NCBI GenBank assembly: GCA_910584305.1
Contig: CAJTZW010000003.1
Location: forward strand, 55,106-119,105
DNA length: 64,000 nucleotides
Origin: an uncultured Bacilli bacterium
GTDB taxonomy: Bacteria > Bacillota_I > Bacilli_A > RF39 > UBA660
Direction: 5' to 3'
Shown here piece by piece: positions 43,686 through 51,570 of this stretch; the stretch's first letter is position 1, and every line of letters begins with the position of its first letter. The translations under genes and the position numbers were made by a program. The notes below the pieces were generated by a model, which saw only the letters and a program-made list of their open reading frames with translations, was not told the DNA's origin and ran no database searches.

Positions 43686-44059
43686 TCAACCACCTCATAA
43701 GTAATATCATACATAAACATTCCTTGATTTTCTCCATTAAGCAATAGATTATACTCTATATGGATAAAACCATCTTTTATTTCTAAAACACTCGTAGATA
43801 CTTCTACTAGCATTTGTATACTGTCACATTTTATATCATAGATTTCTTCATTTGTCAATGAATTTGTAAAACACATAGAAAGAACAGAATCAGGATGCAC
43901 TCTTTTCATAAAAATAGAACCTTCTTGTATCTCAATTGTAACTCGAACATCGTTCTCATAAAATAGTAGTTGATTATTCCTCAACATTCCAATCCCCTGA
44001 TAAGATATACTATCAGATGTATTTGTCTTTAACAATGTAGAAATCTTTACCTTTGTCAC
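43682..44059 (-). CDS. DUF1934 (YwiB-like) beta-barrel protein
   Basis: A 125-residue small protein matching DUF1934, a calycin-like beta-barrel family that in Bacillus is encoded directly upstream of argS (ywiB). It reads as alternating strands, with YQGIGMLRNNQLLFYEND and IHIEYNLLLNGENQG near the end. The gene order supports the assignment. The molecular role of the family is not known. Confidence 0.85.
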   Translation of the reverse strand: MTKVKISTLLKTNTSDSISYQGIGMLRNNQLLFYENDVRVTIEIQEGSIFMKRVHPDSVLSMCFTNSLTNEEIYDIKCDSIQMLVEVSTSVLEIKDGFIHIEYNLLLNGENQGMFMYDITYEVVE

Positions 44060-44218
44060 AATAACTCCTCTTTCTTAAACTGCACCATTATAACATACTT
44101 AAAAGAAAAATACATTATAATTTAAAAACTTTTATAATAAATTTTTTTAACTTCAACTTATAATTTTCTATTTACAGAAAATACTAAAGATAGTAAATGG
44201 AAAAAATGAGGTGATACT

Positions 44219-46168
44219 ATTAAAAAAACACTAAAATTCATTGGAATACTCATTATACTACTCATGTTAAGTTATAGCGGTATCTTACTATATGCGAAAC
44301 TATCACCTAAACTATCCATTGATTCTGCCAATGGATATTATCTATATGATAACGAGGGAAATCAAATTGAAGAAGGTACAGACGAATGGATATCACTAAG
44401 TCAAATGAGTCCATACATTATTAACGCCACAATTTCAGTAGAAGATAAAAATTTTTATAAGCACAGTGGATTTGATTACTTACGAATTATAAAAGCCATG
44501 CTTATCAACATAAAAAATGGAAAAACATTACAAGGTGCCTCCACCATTACACAACAATATGCAAAAAACCTATTCCTAGATTTTGATAAAACATGGAGTC
44601 GAAAAATAGAAGAGGCATTCTTAACATTGAGATTAGAAGCGCATTACTCAAAAGATGAAATATTAGAAGGGTACTTAAATACAATCAATTATGGTGGAAT
44701 TTTCGGAATTGAAAATGCAAGCAAATACTACTTCAATAAAAGTGCAAAAGAACTAACCCTTGCAGAAGCATCTATTCTAGCAGGGATTCCTAAATCCCCC
44801 TCCAACTATTCACCAACGCAAAATCCAGAAGCTGCCAAGCAAAGACAAAGAATCATATTAGATTCTATGGTAAAAAATGAATATATTACAGAAGAGGAAA
44901 TGGAAGAGGCCTATAACACAGAACTTACATATATTGGTGTAGAAGAAAGAGAAAACCTATCCACGATCATGTATTATCAGGATGCAGTATTTGAAGAATT
45001 ACAAACAATAGAAAGCATCCCTAAATCATTTCTAGAAACGGGTGGCCTAAAGATTTATACCAACCTAGATATGAATGCACAAACCATCCTGGACAATCAA
45101 ATTAAAGAAAAACTGGTAGACAATGAAGAAATTCAAATTGCAAGCGTACTTATGGATCCAAATAACGGAAACATTCTCGCAATTGCAGGAGGAAGAGATT
45201 ATAACACAAGCCAATTCAATCGAGTAACCGATGCCAAAAGACAAGTTGGTTCTACGATGAAACCTCTTCTATATTACACAGCTTTAGAAAATGGATTTAC
45301 TGCTTCAACCACCTTCACCAGTGAAAAAACAACATTCACATTTGCAGAAAATAAAACATATAGTCCTAGCAATTATAATGATACCTATGGAAACAAACCA
45401 ATTAGTATGGCGGCTGCAATCGCCTACTCAGACAATATCTATGCTGTAAAAACCCATCTCTTTTTAGGAGAAGAAAATCTAGTAGACTTTGCCAAACGTA
45501 TTGGTATTAAAGAAAATCTAGAAGCAGTTCCATCCCTTGCTCTTGGAACCAATGAAATTGGTATTTTAGAAATGATGCAGGCATACAGTACATTTGCAAG
45601 CGAAGGATACAAAGTGATTCCACACTTTATTCAAAGAGTAGAAGATATGAATGGAAACGTTCTCTATGAATTTAAAGCGCCAAATGAATCTATTTTAAAT
45701 AAAAGTACTGTATACATTTTAAACGAATTACTTGCCAATTCCTACTCAAAGGAATTCATTGATTACAACTATCCAACCTGTATCAACATTGCTGCAAAAA
45801 TGAGTAAAACATATGCGATTAAAACAGGAACTACCAATACGGATCATTTAATATTTGGGTATAACAAGGATGCAATCTTAGGAATATGGATGGGATATGA
45901 TGACAATCGTACAACAGAAGTAAGTGATGGAACCATTATGAAAAATATTTGGGTAGACACCATGGAAACATACTTGCAAGATAAAGAAAATAATTGGTAC
46001 AAAACACCAGAAAATGTAGTCGGTGTCTTAGTAGACCCAATCAGTGGAGAACCAGCAACAGAAACCTCTAACCATAAAAAAATATTCTACTATATCAAAG
46101 GAACACAACCATACGCAACGAGTGAAAATTTAGAAGAATCTATTGCAGCCTTTAAAGAAACCAACTAA
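44219..46168 (+). CDS. Class A penicillin-binding protein (PBP1-type), ATT start
   Basis: A bifunctional wall synthase: transglycosylase GT51 and transpeptidase. GT51 motifs in order are EDKNFYKHSGFD, QGASTITQQYAKN, RKIEEAFLTLRLE and KDEILEGYLNTINYG. The transpeptidase has GSTMKP (SxxK), YSDN (SxN) and KTGT. The first ATG in frame (44264) falls inside the membrane anchor and has no ribosome site. ATT at 44219 lies five bases after GAGGTG and gives the proper anchor KKTLKFIGILIILLMLSYSG. No ATG, GTG or TTG exists in frame between the stop at 44207 and 44264. I therefore favour ATT initiation, giving 649 residues. Confidence 0.9.
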   Translation: MKKTLKFIGILIILLMLSYSGILLYAKLSPKLSIDSANGYYLYDNEGNQIEEGTDEWISLSQMSPYIINATISVEDKNFYKHSGFDYLRIIKAMLINIKNGKTLQGASTITQQYAKNLFLDFDKTWSRKIEEAFLTLRLEAHYSKDEILEGYLNTINYGGIFGIENASKYYFNKSAKELTLAEASILAGIPKSPSNYSPTQNPEAAKQRQRIILDSMVKNEYITEEEMEEAYNTELTYIGVEERENLSTIMYYQDAVFEELQTIESIPKSFLETGGLKIYTNLDMNAQTILDNQIKEKLVDNEEIQIASVLMDPNNGNILAIAGGRDYNTSQFNRVTDAKRQVGSTMKPLLYYTALENGFTASTTFTSEKTTFTFAENKTYSPSNYNDTYGNKPISMAAAIAYSDNIYAVKTHLFLGEENLVDFAKRIGIKENLEAVPSLALGTNEIGILEMMQAYSTFASEGYKVIPHFIQRVEDMNGNVLYEFKAPNESILNKSTVYILNELLANSYSKEFIDYNYPTCINIAAKMSKTYAIKTGTTNTDHLIFGYNKDAILGIWMGYDDNRTTEVSDGTIMKNIWVDTMETYLQDKENNWYKTPENVVGVLVDPISGEPATETSNHKKIFYYIKGTQPYATSENLEESIAAFKETN

Positions 46169-46236
46169 AAAATATGAGATTTAAATATAAAATAACTTGT
46201 ATTTTTATAAATTTTCATTTATTCGATTATCTTAAT

Positions 46237-46283
46237 ATATCACTAATAGTATAGTATTTACAGAAATACTTGGTTAGTGATAT
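46237..46283. repeat. Long hairpin beside the IS3-type element
   Basis: ATATCACTAA / TTAGTGATAT with an inner stem AGTATTT / GAAATACT. The last base is also the first base of the insertion-sequence end. It may be the rest of the element described at 46884-46992, cut by the insertion. Confidence 0.6.
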
Positions 46284-46878
46284 GAACCCCAAAAGTTGGA
46301 CATTTTATAATAGTTATTAATTAGAGGATTGTAACCTATAATTTATAGGGGGCAGTCCTTTTAATTTCACTTTTATTCTATCATAATTATAATAATGAAT
46401 ATAGTCATCTATAGCTAAAATTAATTCATCTAATTTTTTAATTTTTTCGTTATCTGTTTCACTATCTTTTTTCTTTGTTACTTTAGGCATAGCTGACAGA
46501 CCTCGCTTCCGTTCAACTATATTATAACCGTTTTCTTTATATTTTTGAATCCAATTAACAAGTACTCCTGAACTATATAATCCTTCTTCTATAGAAACCA
46601 TTGTTATGGATTCATTATATAGTAAAATTCTATTAATAATTCGTTCTTTTTGCTTAGGTGAATAATACTTATTTTTTGTAGTTCTTAAAATATCAAATCC
46701 ATGTTTATCAATTAGCCTAATCAAATATTTTATACCTGTCGTGTTTACCTTATACTTTTGAGAAATATCTTTTATTGACATTCCGTTCTTTTTATCCTTG
46801 TATATTTCAATCTTATCTTCATAACTCAATTTACTCATATAAAAACCTCATTTCTCTTTGTTCAAGAAATGAGGTTCA
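46283..46878 (-). mobile_element. IS3-type insertion sequence with internal deletion
   Basis: The ends are imperfect inverted repeats: TGAACCCCAAAAGTTGGACA at the left and, inverted, about 13 of 19 bases at the right (...AAATGAGGTTCA). Inside is one frame that joins the start of OrfA to the end of OrfB. The whole DDE catalytic core is missing, so it cannot move by itself. I see no clear target-site duplication. Confidence 0.7.
46317..46838 (-). CDS. IS3-type OrfA with fused OrfB tail, DDE core deleted
   Basis: A 173-residue protein. The N-terminal 120 residues are IS3 OrfA with two helix-turn-helix units (MSIKDISQKYKVNTTGIKYLIRLIDKHG and ESITMVSIEEGLYSSGVLVNWIQKY). After NEKIKKL comes AIDDYIHYYNYDRIKVKLKGLPPINYR, the last about 35 residues of the OrfB integrase core. 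The whole catalytic part between is deleted without loss of frame. It can at most bind DNA, for instance the ends of related elements. A terminator hairpin (AACCTCATTTCT / AGAAATGAGGTT) lies directly upstream of the ATG. Confidence 0.8.
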   Translation of the reverse strand: MSKLSYEDKIEIYKDKKNGMSIKDISQKYKVNTTGIKYLIRLIDKHGFDILRTTKNKYYSPKQKERIINRILLYNESITMVSIEEGLYSSGVLVNWIQKYKENGYNIVERKRGLSAMPKVTKKKDSETDNEKIKKLDELILAIDDYIHYYNYDRIKVKLKGLPPINYRLQSSN

Positions 46879-46883
46879 ATTCA

Positions 46884-46992
46884 CTGTATAAGTTGGTACT
46901 AAAACCATTAATTTTTGGAATAGTACCTAACTCGTCAAACTAGGTATTCCTTTTTTATTTTATGCAAGTTTCCTTGACACATTCATAACAAC
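46884..46992 (-). ncRNA. Candidate structured RNA element, copy B, cut by the IS
   Basis: On the minus strand GAATGTGTCAAGGAAACTTG, with the GAAA-tetraloop stem, is followed by 14 AT-rich bases and a stem-loop (GGAATACCTA ... TTAGGTACTATTCC). This is the same design and spacing as copy A at 23264-23376. The insertion sequence starts at 46878, so the third hairpin of the element may now lie beyond it at 46237-46283. No coding frame is conserved between the copies. Confidence 0.45.
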
Positions 46993-47077
46993 ACATTTTA
47001 TTATCCTTGTCAAAAATCCATAATCTTTAGTAAAAGGTTTTACTTTCTCAAGTAGCTTACAAACTGTCAGATATTTT

Positions 47078-47305
47078 CTAATGCTTAGTAGAATAATAAT
47101 ACTCTCTTATTTTCTGTAATAATTCTTCTTCATTTTCAGCAATAATGGGAATATGATTTATAATCACAAAACTTTTACTTCTTCCAATTCCACACAAATT
47201 CTGACAACCAATCTGAATTTGTGCATTTTTATCTATCTCTTTTAATTTTGAAAGTAAAGTTTTTAAATTTGTACCCTTACATCTATCACATATTTTAAAT
47301 ACCAT
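47078..47305 (-). CDS. DUF1450 (YuzB-like) small protein
   Basis: A 75-residue protein with Cys6 and Cys9 (CDRC) and GCQNLCGIGRSKSFVIINHIPIIAENEEELLQKI. This is the thioredoxin-fold pattern of the YuzB/DUF1450 family, related to [2Fe-2S] ferredoxins, with the Cys pair GCxxxCG. It overlaps the end of the pduL gene by 11 bases, so the two are translated together. A redox or metal role is plausible but unproven. Confidence 0.7.
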   Translation of the reverse strand: MVFKICDRCKGTNLKTLLSKLKEIDKNAQIQIGCQNLCGIGRSKSFVIINHIPIIAENEEELLQKIREYYYSTKH

Positions 47306-47879
47306 CAGTTTTTCCCTCTAAGATAGTAACAATATCTCCATTATGGAGTAAAAATGCATTAGCGTCATCATTATCTAAATGCAACTCAAAGTAAGAAGCT
47401 TCACTTACTTTTAAATATACATGGTTTAATATTCCACCTTTTTGACCCATTATCTGAACATGTACTTCTTTTAAATCTTCTAATCCATATAATTCCATTT
47501 GTTTTGGAGTAATATGAATGTGACGTGTAGCAATAATACAACCCTCTTCTAAATCAACCCTTCCTTTAGGACCAACAATGGAAATAGGACAACTCCCAAT
47601 AAGATCACCCGATTCACGTATAGGTGGATCAATTCCTAATCGATATGCATCCGTTTTAGAAATTTCTACCTGTGTATAAGATCGCAGTGGCCCTAACACT
47701 CTAACATTCTCAATACTACCCTTTTCAGTAATAAGCGTAACAAATTCCTTACAAGCATACTGCCCAGGTTGCTTTAAATCTCGATAATTCTCTAAAACAT
47801 AATTTTCTCCAAATAAAATATATAAATCTTCCTCTTTCAAATGAACATGTCTATTTGACACACCAATGCTAACTTTCAT
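47295..47879 (-). CDS. pduL: Phosphate propanoyltransferase / acetyltransferase PduL
   Basis: Transfers an acyl group between coenzyme A and phosphate, giving acetyl- or propionyl-phosphate for ATP formation by an acyl kinase. The 194 residues show the family motifs VSNRHVHL at the start, ATRHIHITP in the middle and ELHLDNDDANA near the end, which supply the His and other zinc ligands. There is no microcompartment signal peptide at the N-terminus, so it is probably a housekeeping cytosolic form that replaces Pta. No acetate kinase gene lies in this window. Confidence 0.92.
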   Translation of the reverse strand: MKVSIGVSNRHVHLKEEDLYILFGENYVLENYRDLKQPGQYACKEFVTLITEKGSIENVRVLGPLRSYTQVEISKTDAYRLGIDPPIRESGDLIGSCPISIVGPKGRVDLEEGCIIATRHIHITPKQMELYGLEDLKEVHVQIMGQKGGILNHVYLKVSEASYFELHLDNDDANAFLLHNGDIVTILEGKTDGI

Positions 47880-47987
47880 ATGGCCTCCCTATCCATTCAA
47901 ATTATATCATATTTAAAGAAATTCTCAAAAGATACTTATCATAAATCGACAGGAAATTTAATATACATATAAGGAAAGGATGATTTT

Positions 47988-48359
47988 ATGAATAATAATA
48001 ACTATTATGGGAATCCATCATTTCCAAGCACTCCTATATATACAGGAAATACAACTCCACCCACAAACCAAGGAACAGAATATACACAAGTTATGCAACT
48101 GCCAATGGAACAATCATACATTGAAAATATCTTACGTCTAAACAAAGGAAAGAAAGTAAGAGTACATATGACTTTCCCAGATTCTAATGAATTTAGAGAC
48201 CGTGAATTTGTAGGAATTATAGAACAATCAGGAAGAGATCACATCATTTTAAGTGAACCATCTACTGGAAGATGGCAATTATTACTAATGATATATGTAG
48301 ACTTTATTTCATTTGATGAAAAAATAAATTATAGCCCAGAATTTGTTCCAAACAGCTAG
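47988..48359 (+). CDS. gerQ: Spore coat protein GerQ
   Basis: GerQ is an inner-coat protein needed in Bacillus to place the cortex hydrolase CwlJ and is cross-linked by transglutaminase. The 123 residues have an Asn/Pro/Thr-rich start and then the conserved core: QLPMEQSYIENILRLNKGKK, a strand-rich middle, GIIEQSGRDHIILSEPSTGR, and LLLMIYVDFISFDEKINY. GGAAAGG precedes the ATG. Its presence is good evidence that this organism makes endospores. A lemA gene follows on the same strand. Confidence 0.9.
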   Translation: MNNNNYYGNPSFPSTPIYTGNTTPPTNQGTEYTQVMQLPMEQSYIENILRLNKGKKVRVHMTFPDSNEFRDREFVGIIEQSGRDHIILSEPSTGRWQLLLMIYVDFISFDEKINYSPEFVPNS

Positions 48360-48403
48360 CATTCACTGTCAATTTTTGTTATAATATCTGTAAAGGTGAT
48401 TTT

Positions 48404-48949
48404 ATGGTAGGTTTTATATGTATTTTAATTGCTTTTATAGTCATTTGTTTACTTTTAATATGTTATATATATATATATAATATATATCAAACATACATTA
48501 TTAGAATTAATGAAGCAGAAGCATTTATTGATACTACATTACGAAAACGATTCGATTTACTTAATAAATCCATTAGTATTATCAAAGCAAACACAAAACA
48601 AAAAACAGAAGTTTTAGAAATAATTGCAAAATTAAGATCTAAAAAATTATCTAACTTTGATTTAGATAGACAACTATACGACGCTATCAATGAATTCAAT
48701 CATTATAAAGAAACAATTCCTGAATTAAAAAACAATGAAAGTTTTTTAAAAATAGAATTAAGCCTTTTTGAATCGGAATCAGAAATTGTAGCTGCTAGAA
48801 AATACTATAATGATATTATTACAGATTATAACAAATTAGTTCGTACCTTCCCATCTTCAATCGTTGCAAAGGTAAGTAAATATCCTTTGAAAAACTATTT
48901 CGATGGAAAAGATATGAATGATGATATTATTAATGATTTTAAACTATAA
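48404..48949 (+). CDS. LemA family protein
   Basis: A 181-residue protein with one N-terminal membrane segment (CILIAFIVICLLLICYIYIY) and the LemA helical bundle. The family pattern is clear: EAFIDTTLRKRFDLLNKS at the start and AARKYYNDIITDYNKLVRTFPSSIVAKV near the end, followed by YPLKNYFD. LemA proteins are widespread and outward-facing, and their role is poorly known. It lies 44 bases after gerQ and is followed by a bidirectional terminator. Confidence 0.88.
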   Translation: MVGFICILIAFIVICLLLICYIYIYNIYQTYIIRINEAEAFIDTTLRKRFDLLNKSISIIKANTKQKTEVLEIIAKLRSKKLSNFDLDRQLYDAINEFNHYKETIPELKNNESFLKIELSLFESESEIVAARKYYNDIITDYNKLVRTFPSSIVAKVSKYPLKNYFDGKDMNDDIINDFKL

Positions 48950-48975
48950 AAAGTAAGACCAATAATCTTACTTTT
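48948..48975. terminator. Bidirectional terminator
   Basis: AAAAGTAAGA / TCTTACTTTT, a ten-base-pair stem between the convergent lemA and divIC genes. Confidence 0.8.
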
Positions 48976-49390
48976 ATTTTACTCTTTTTAAGGCCACATA
49001 CAATATAAGAAGTCCTATCATTCCTCCACCAGCATAAAAAATATACCTTTGATCAAACGACAGGGAATCTTCTTTAAAATCTTCCTCCTCGTTATTTTCC
49101 TGTATCTTAAGAACAATCTCCCCATCTTTAGAATATAAATAGTTTTCCCTTGCATATCGGGCCAGATAATCTACATCCTTAAGCATTTCAATCTGTGTAT
49201 TTAAATTCTTCTCATCAGCTTGCAGGTCAACTAATTCTTTTTGAAGAGATTGCTCTTCTTTTTTTAAATTATAAATATCAATAATATAGGTAGACATACT
49301 AACAAAAAAATAAGCAATCATAATTACAGAAATACTACCAAATAAAAGCAAACGTCTTTTAGATGCTTTCGTAACTCTTTTCTTAACCAT
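48974..49390 (-). CDS. divIC: Septum formation initiator DivIC/FtsB-like
   Basis: A cell-division protein that bridges the divisome on the outer face of the membrane with FtsL and DivIB. The 138 residues have a basic cytoplasmic start (MVKKRVTKASKRR), a membrane segment (about 14-34), a leucine-zipper coiled coil (LKKEEQSLQKELVDLQADEKNLNTQIEML) and DYLARYARENYLYSKDGEIV, the family end. Unlike most DivIC proteins it adds an acidic linker and a second hydrophobic segment (YIFYAGGGMIGLLILYVAL). The place next to yabQ-yabP is the same as in Bacillus and Clostridium. Confidence 0.88.
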   Translation of the reverse strand: MVKKRVTKASKRRLLLFGSISVIMIAYFFVSMSTYIIDIYNLKKEEQSLQKELVDLQADEKNLNTQIEMLKDVDYLARYARENYLYSKDGEIVLKIQENNEEEDFKEDSLSFDQRYIFYAGGGMIGLLILYVALKRVK

Positions 49391-49417
49391 GACATCACCT
49401 ACCCTACATCGATTATA

Positions 49418-49714
49418 TCATTTCTTATGAAAGAAAGTAAACCTAGAAAGCAAATGTTTTTGCACATTATAAGTGACAATATACCCAAGTACAAGACAAA
49501 GTACCGAATAAATATGTACAATACCATAATTAATCTTTTGTAAAATTAAAAAATAAAATAGTACATGGAAGATTACAAATAAAAAAGTACCTACATACTG
49601 AATGATACGAGATGTATGATAAATAATTTTAACACTACACGCAAGGGTTACCTCAAAAAAGACTCCATACAAAAAGGAAAAAGATAAAGTCAACATTTGA
49701 ACACTAAGAGACAT
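49418..49714 (-). CDS. yabQ: Sporulation protein YabQ
   Basis: A 98-residue membrane protein with three to four hydrophobic segments (LTLSFSFLYGVFFEVTLA at the start), needed in Bacillus for the spore cortex and coat. The assignment rests on the short polytopic shape, on LYGVFFE near the start, and on the gene order yabP-yabQ-divIC, which is conserved in spore formers. The start overlaps the stop of yabP (shared base at 49714). Confidence 0.82.
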   Translation of the reverse strand: MSLSVQMLTLSFSFLYGVFFEVTLACSVKIIYHTSRIIQYVGTFLFVIFHVLFYFLILQKINYGIVHIYSVLCLVLGYIVTYNVQKHLLSRFTFFHKK

Positions 49715-50004
49715 TATTTAAACAATTTACCAAAAATTCCGTCTTCTTTTTCCTTTTTAGTACTTGACTCCATATATGTAAAACTATTTACTCTTCCTTT
49801 TATGGAAACATTTCCTTGAAATGTATCTAACTTTATAATTTCTAACTCTTCTCCCTTAATTACTACATATCCCATGTTCGTCTCTAATAAAAACTCTTCA
49901 TCATCAAAACTATCAATTTTCTTAACACCTGTAATAACTAAATTCTTTCGTTCATTTAAAGTAATGCTATGATTTGAAGATGTAATAATATTATCCTTGT
50001 CCAT
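49714..50004 (-). CDS. yabP: Sporulation protein YabP
   Basis: A 96-residue protein of the YabP/YqfC family, which acts in spore formation. The core reads HSITLNERKNLVITGVKKIDSFDDEEFLLETNMGYVVIKGEELEIIKLDTFQGNVSIKGRVNSFTY, a match over the whole family. An acidic/basic linker and a short hydrophobic end (GIFGKLFK) follow. It is the first gene of yabP-yabQ-divIC. Confidence 0.92.
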   Translation of the reverse strand: MDKDNIITSSNHSITLNERKNLVITGVKKIDSFDDEEFLLETNMGYVVIKGEELEIIKLDTFQGNVSIKGRVNSFTYMESSTKKEKEDGIFGKLFK

Positions 50005-50051
50005 ACTGTTTCCTCCCTATTACATAATATGCATAAAAAAAAAACAATATG

Positions 50052-50073
50052 AAAAAAACTCTTACGAGTTCAA
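50052..50073 (-). terminator. Short terminator at the end of spoVG
   Basis: AACTC / GAGTT stem directly followed by a T-run on the minus strand. Confidence 0.5.
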
Positions 50074-50325
50074 TTCTTGTTTATAAGCTTCTATAACTGC
50101 ATCTTCAAACAATTTTCTACACTCTGCAGAAATTGGATGAGCAATATCTCTGTAAGCTCCTGTAGCTGTTTTACGACTTGGCATTGCAATAAACAATCCA
50201 TTGTCTCCCTCAATAATACGAATATCATGAACAGCAAAGCAATCATCCAATAATACAGAAGCAATCCCTTTCATTCTAGAATCTTCTTTTTCAGTAATTC
50301 GAACATTAACTGATGTAATCTTCAT
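50062..50325 (-). CDS. spoVG: SpoVG family regulator
   Basis: SpoVG is a small nucleic-acid-binding regulator of sporulation, division and virulence in Bacillota. The 87 residues match the family over their length: MKITSVNVRITEKEDSRMKGIASVLLDDCFAVHDIRIIEG, then GLFIAMPSRK and the end YRDIAHPISAECRKLFEDAVIEAY. GGGAG precedes the ATG. Confidence 0.96.
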   Translation of the reverse strand: MKITSVNVRITEKEDSRMKGIASVLLDDCFAVHDIRIIEGDNGLFIAMPSRKTATGAYRDIAHPISAECRKLFEDAVIEAYKQELNS

Positions 50326-50417
50326 GCAAATCTCTCCCTCCAGTATATCCTATACAATTATAGTTTATAATATAAAACCTAGAAAATCAAGATTTTTACT
50401 AAAATTTGTCAATAAAC

Positions 50418-50642
50418 CTATACACCAAAATCAATTCGAATTGTCTTAGTAATTACATCTGAATACGAAAATGATTTAATAACACTCTGATTCGATTCCA
50501 CTTCTACCAAGAAAATATGTTGATAAAGTTCCTTTATCTTTACATCATAAGACTCATACTTATTCCTACCTAAATTATAATTAATCGTTACAACATCACC
50601 AATATGATTCTGTAAAGTTTGCTTCACACCATCAATTGTCAT
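50418..50642 (-). CDS. veg: Veg protein
   Basis: A 74-residue protein of the Veg family, which promotes biofilm formation in Bacillus by inhibiting SinR and is strongly expressed there. The typical SH3-like barrel is seen: VKQTLQNHIGDVVTINYNLGRNKYESYDVKI and LVEVESNQSVIKSFSYSDVITKTIRI. The gene lies 11 bases after yabG, the same order as in Bacillus (yabG-veg). Confidence 0.92.
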   Translation of the reverse strand: MTIDGVKQTLQNHIGDVVTINYNLGRNKYESYDVKIKELYQHIFLVEVESNQSVIKSFSYSDVITKTIRIDFGV

Positions 50643-50653
50643 AGATTCCTCCT

Positions 50654-51436
50654 TTATCTTGGATACCCGACATACATTGTTCCTTTCGTTTTAATACCCC
50701 CAATACCGCTCGGACCATATTTAGTAGTCTCCAAAATCCCTTTCAAATCAATATCTTTTGTAATATCAGATAAACTAAGTTTACTAGCAATAATCGCAGG
50801 ATCCAAAGCATGAATATTAATTCTCTTAGGACTGGATGCAAAATTAGCGCCAGCCTTAATTAATTCCTCATAATTTGATTGACACCCACCAGCAATGATA
50901 ATTAACTTCTCATGACTGCTTTCAACTTTCCTAGCCTCCTTAATCGCGTCAATAAAATACTTACTATTCTTATAAAACTGTAAATCATCCATGCACCCAC
51001 GCTTTTTATAATACGCATCATGTCCAGTGATTACCACAATATTAGGATTATACTCATGAATTAAATCCTGTATTCTAGAAGCAATCTTATCCTCACTCTC
51101 CAAAATACCCATAGCCCAAATATTCATATCATTATAATACTTAAGACAACGATTCAAATAATCCTTATCCCCATCAATATGCAAAATCTTACCAGGTAGA
51201 TAAAAATAATCATTTCGATCCAACGATACAGGCTTAATGCGCTCTAAAAACTCATTCTCCTCCTCTACATCCTTACTGTCATCAAAAATTTCTAAATCAT
51301 CTATTGGACTATCTGCAACTAGTCTTATATTAAGCCCATTTAAGATACAGACATCATCAATAATCTCTACAATTACAAAAATAGTATCATGATTATGGGA
51401 CTTACGAGTTACCATATCTCCCTCTTTTAACTTCAT
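50654..51436 (-). CDS. yabG: Sporulation-specific protease YabG
   Basis: A cysteine protease that trims spore coat proteins late in sporulation. The start is MKLKEGDMVTRKSHNHDTIFVIV, then a linker and the catalytic domain with PGKILHIDGDKDYL, VVITGHDAYYKKRG (His) and IIIAGGCQSNYEELIKAGANFASSPKR (Cys), as in the family. It ends with GIGGIKTKGTMYVGYPR. I choose the ATG at 51436 (GGGTGA before it). It is probably co-transcribed with veg. Confidence 0.94.
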   Translation of the reverse strand: MKLKEGDMVTRKSHNHDTIFVIVEIIDDVCILNGLNIRLVADSPIDDLEIFDDSKDVEEENEFLERIKPVSLDRNDYFYLPGKILHIDGDKDYLNRCLKYYNDMNIWAMGILESEDKIASRIQDLIHEYNPNIVVITGHDAYYKKRGCMDDLQFYKNSKYFIDAIKEARKVESSHEKLIIIAGGCQSNYEELIKAGANFASSPKRINIHALDPAIIASKLSLSDITKDIDLKGILETTKYGPSGIGGIKTKGTMYVGYPR

Positions 51437-51461
51437 ATAATCACCCAATAAAGTATATGAA

Positions 51462-51488
51462 AAAAGTGATAAATATATTATCACTTTT
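51462..51488 (-). terminator. Terminator of the giant prepilin-like gene
   Basis: AAAAGTGATAA / TTATCACTTTT stem with six T on the minus strand. Confidence 0.8.
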
Positions 51489-51570
51489 AAGAACTATACA
51501 GGTTATTAAGAAATACTATCTTTATAATTGCCAACCAAAATTCTAAAATTACACAGCTGTACATATAATT

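Noticed and set aside
46860..46980. Possible plus-strand promoter TTGACA at 46975
   Set aside because: The hexamer is the complement of the conserved start of the candidate RNA; no good -10 box lies 16-18 bases on and no plus-strand gene follows.
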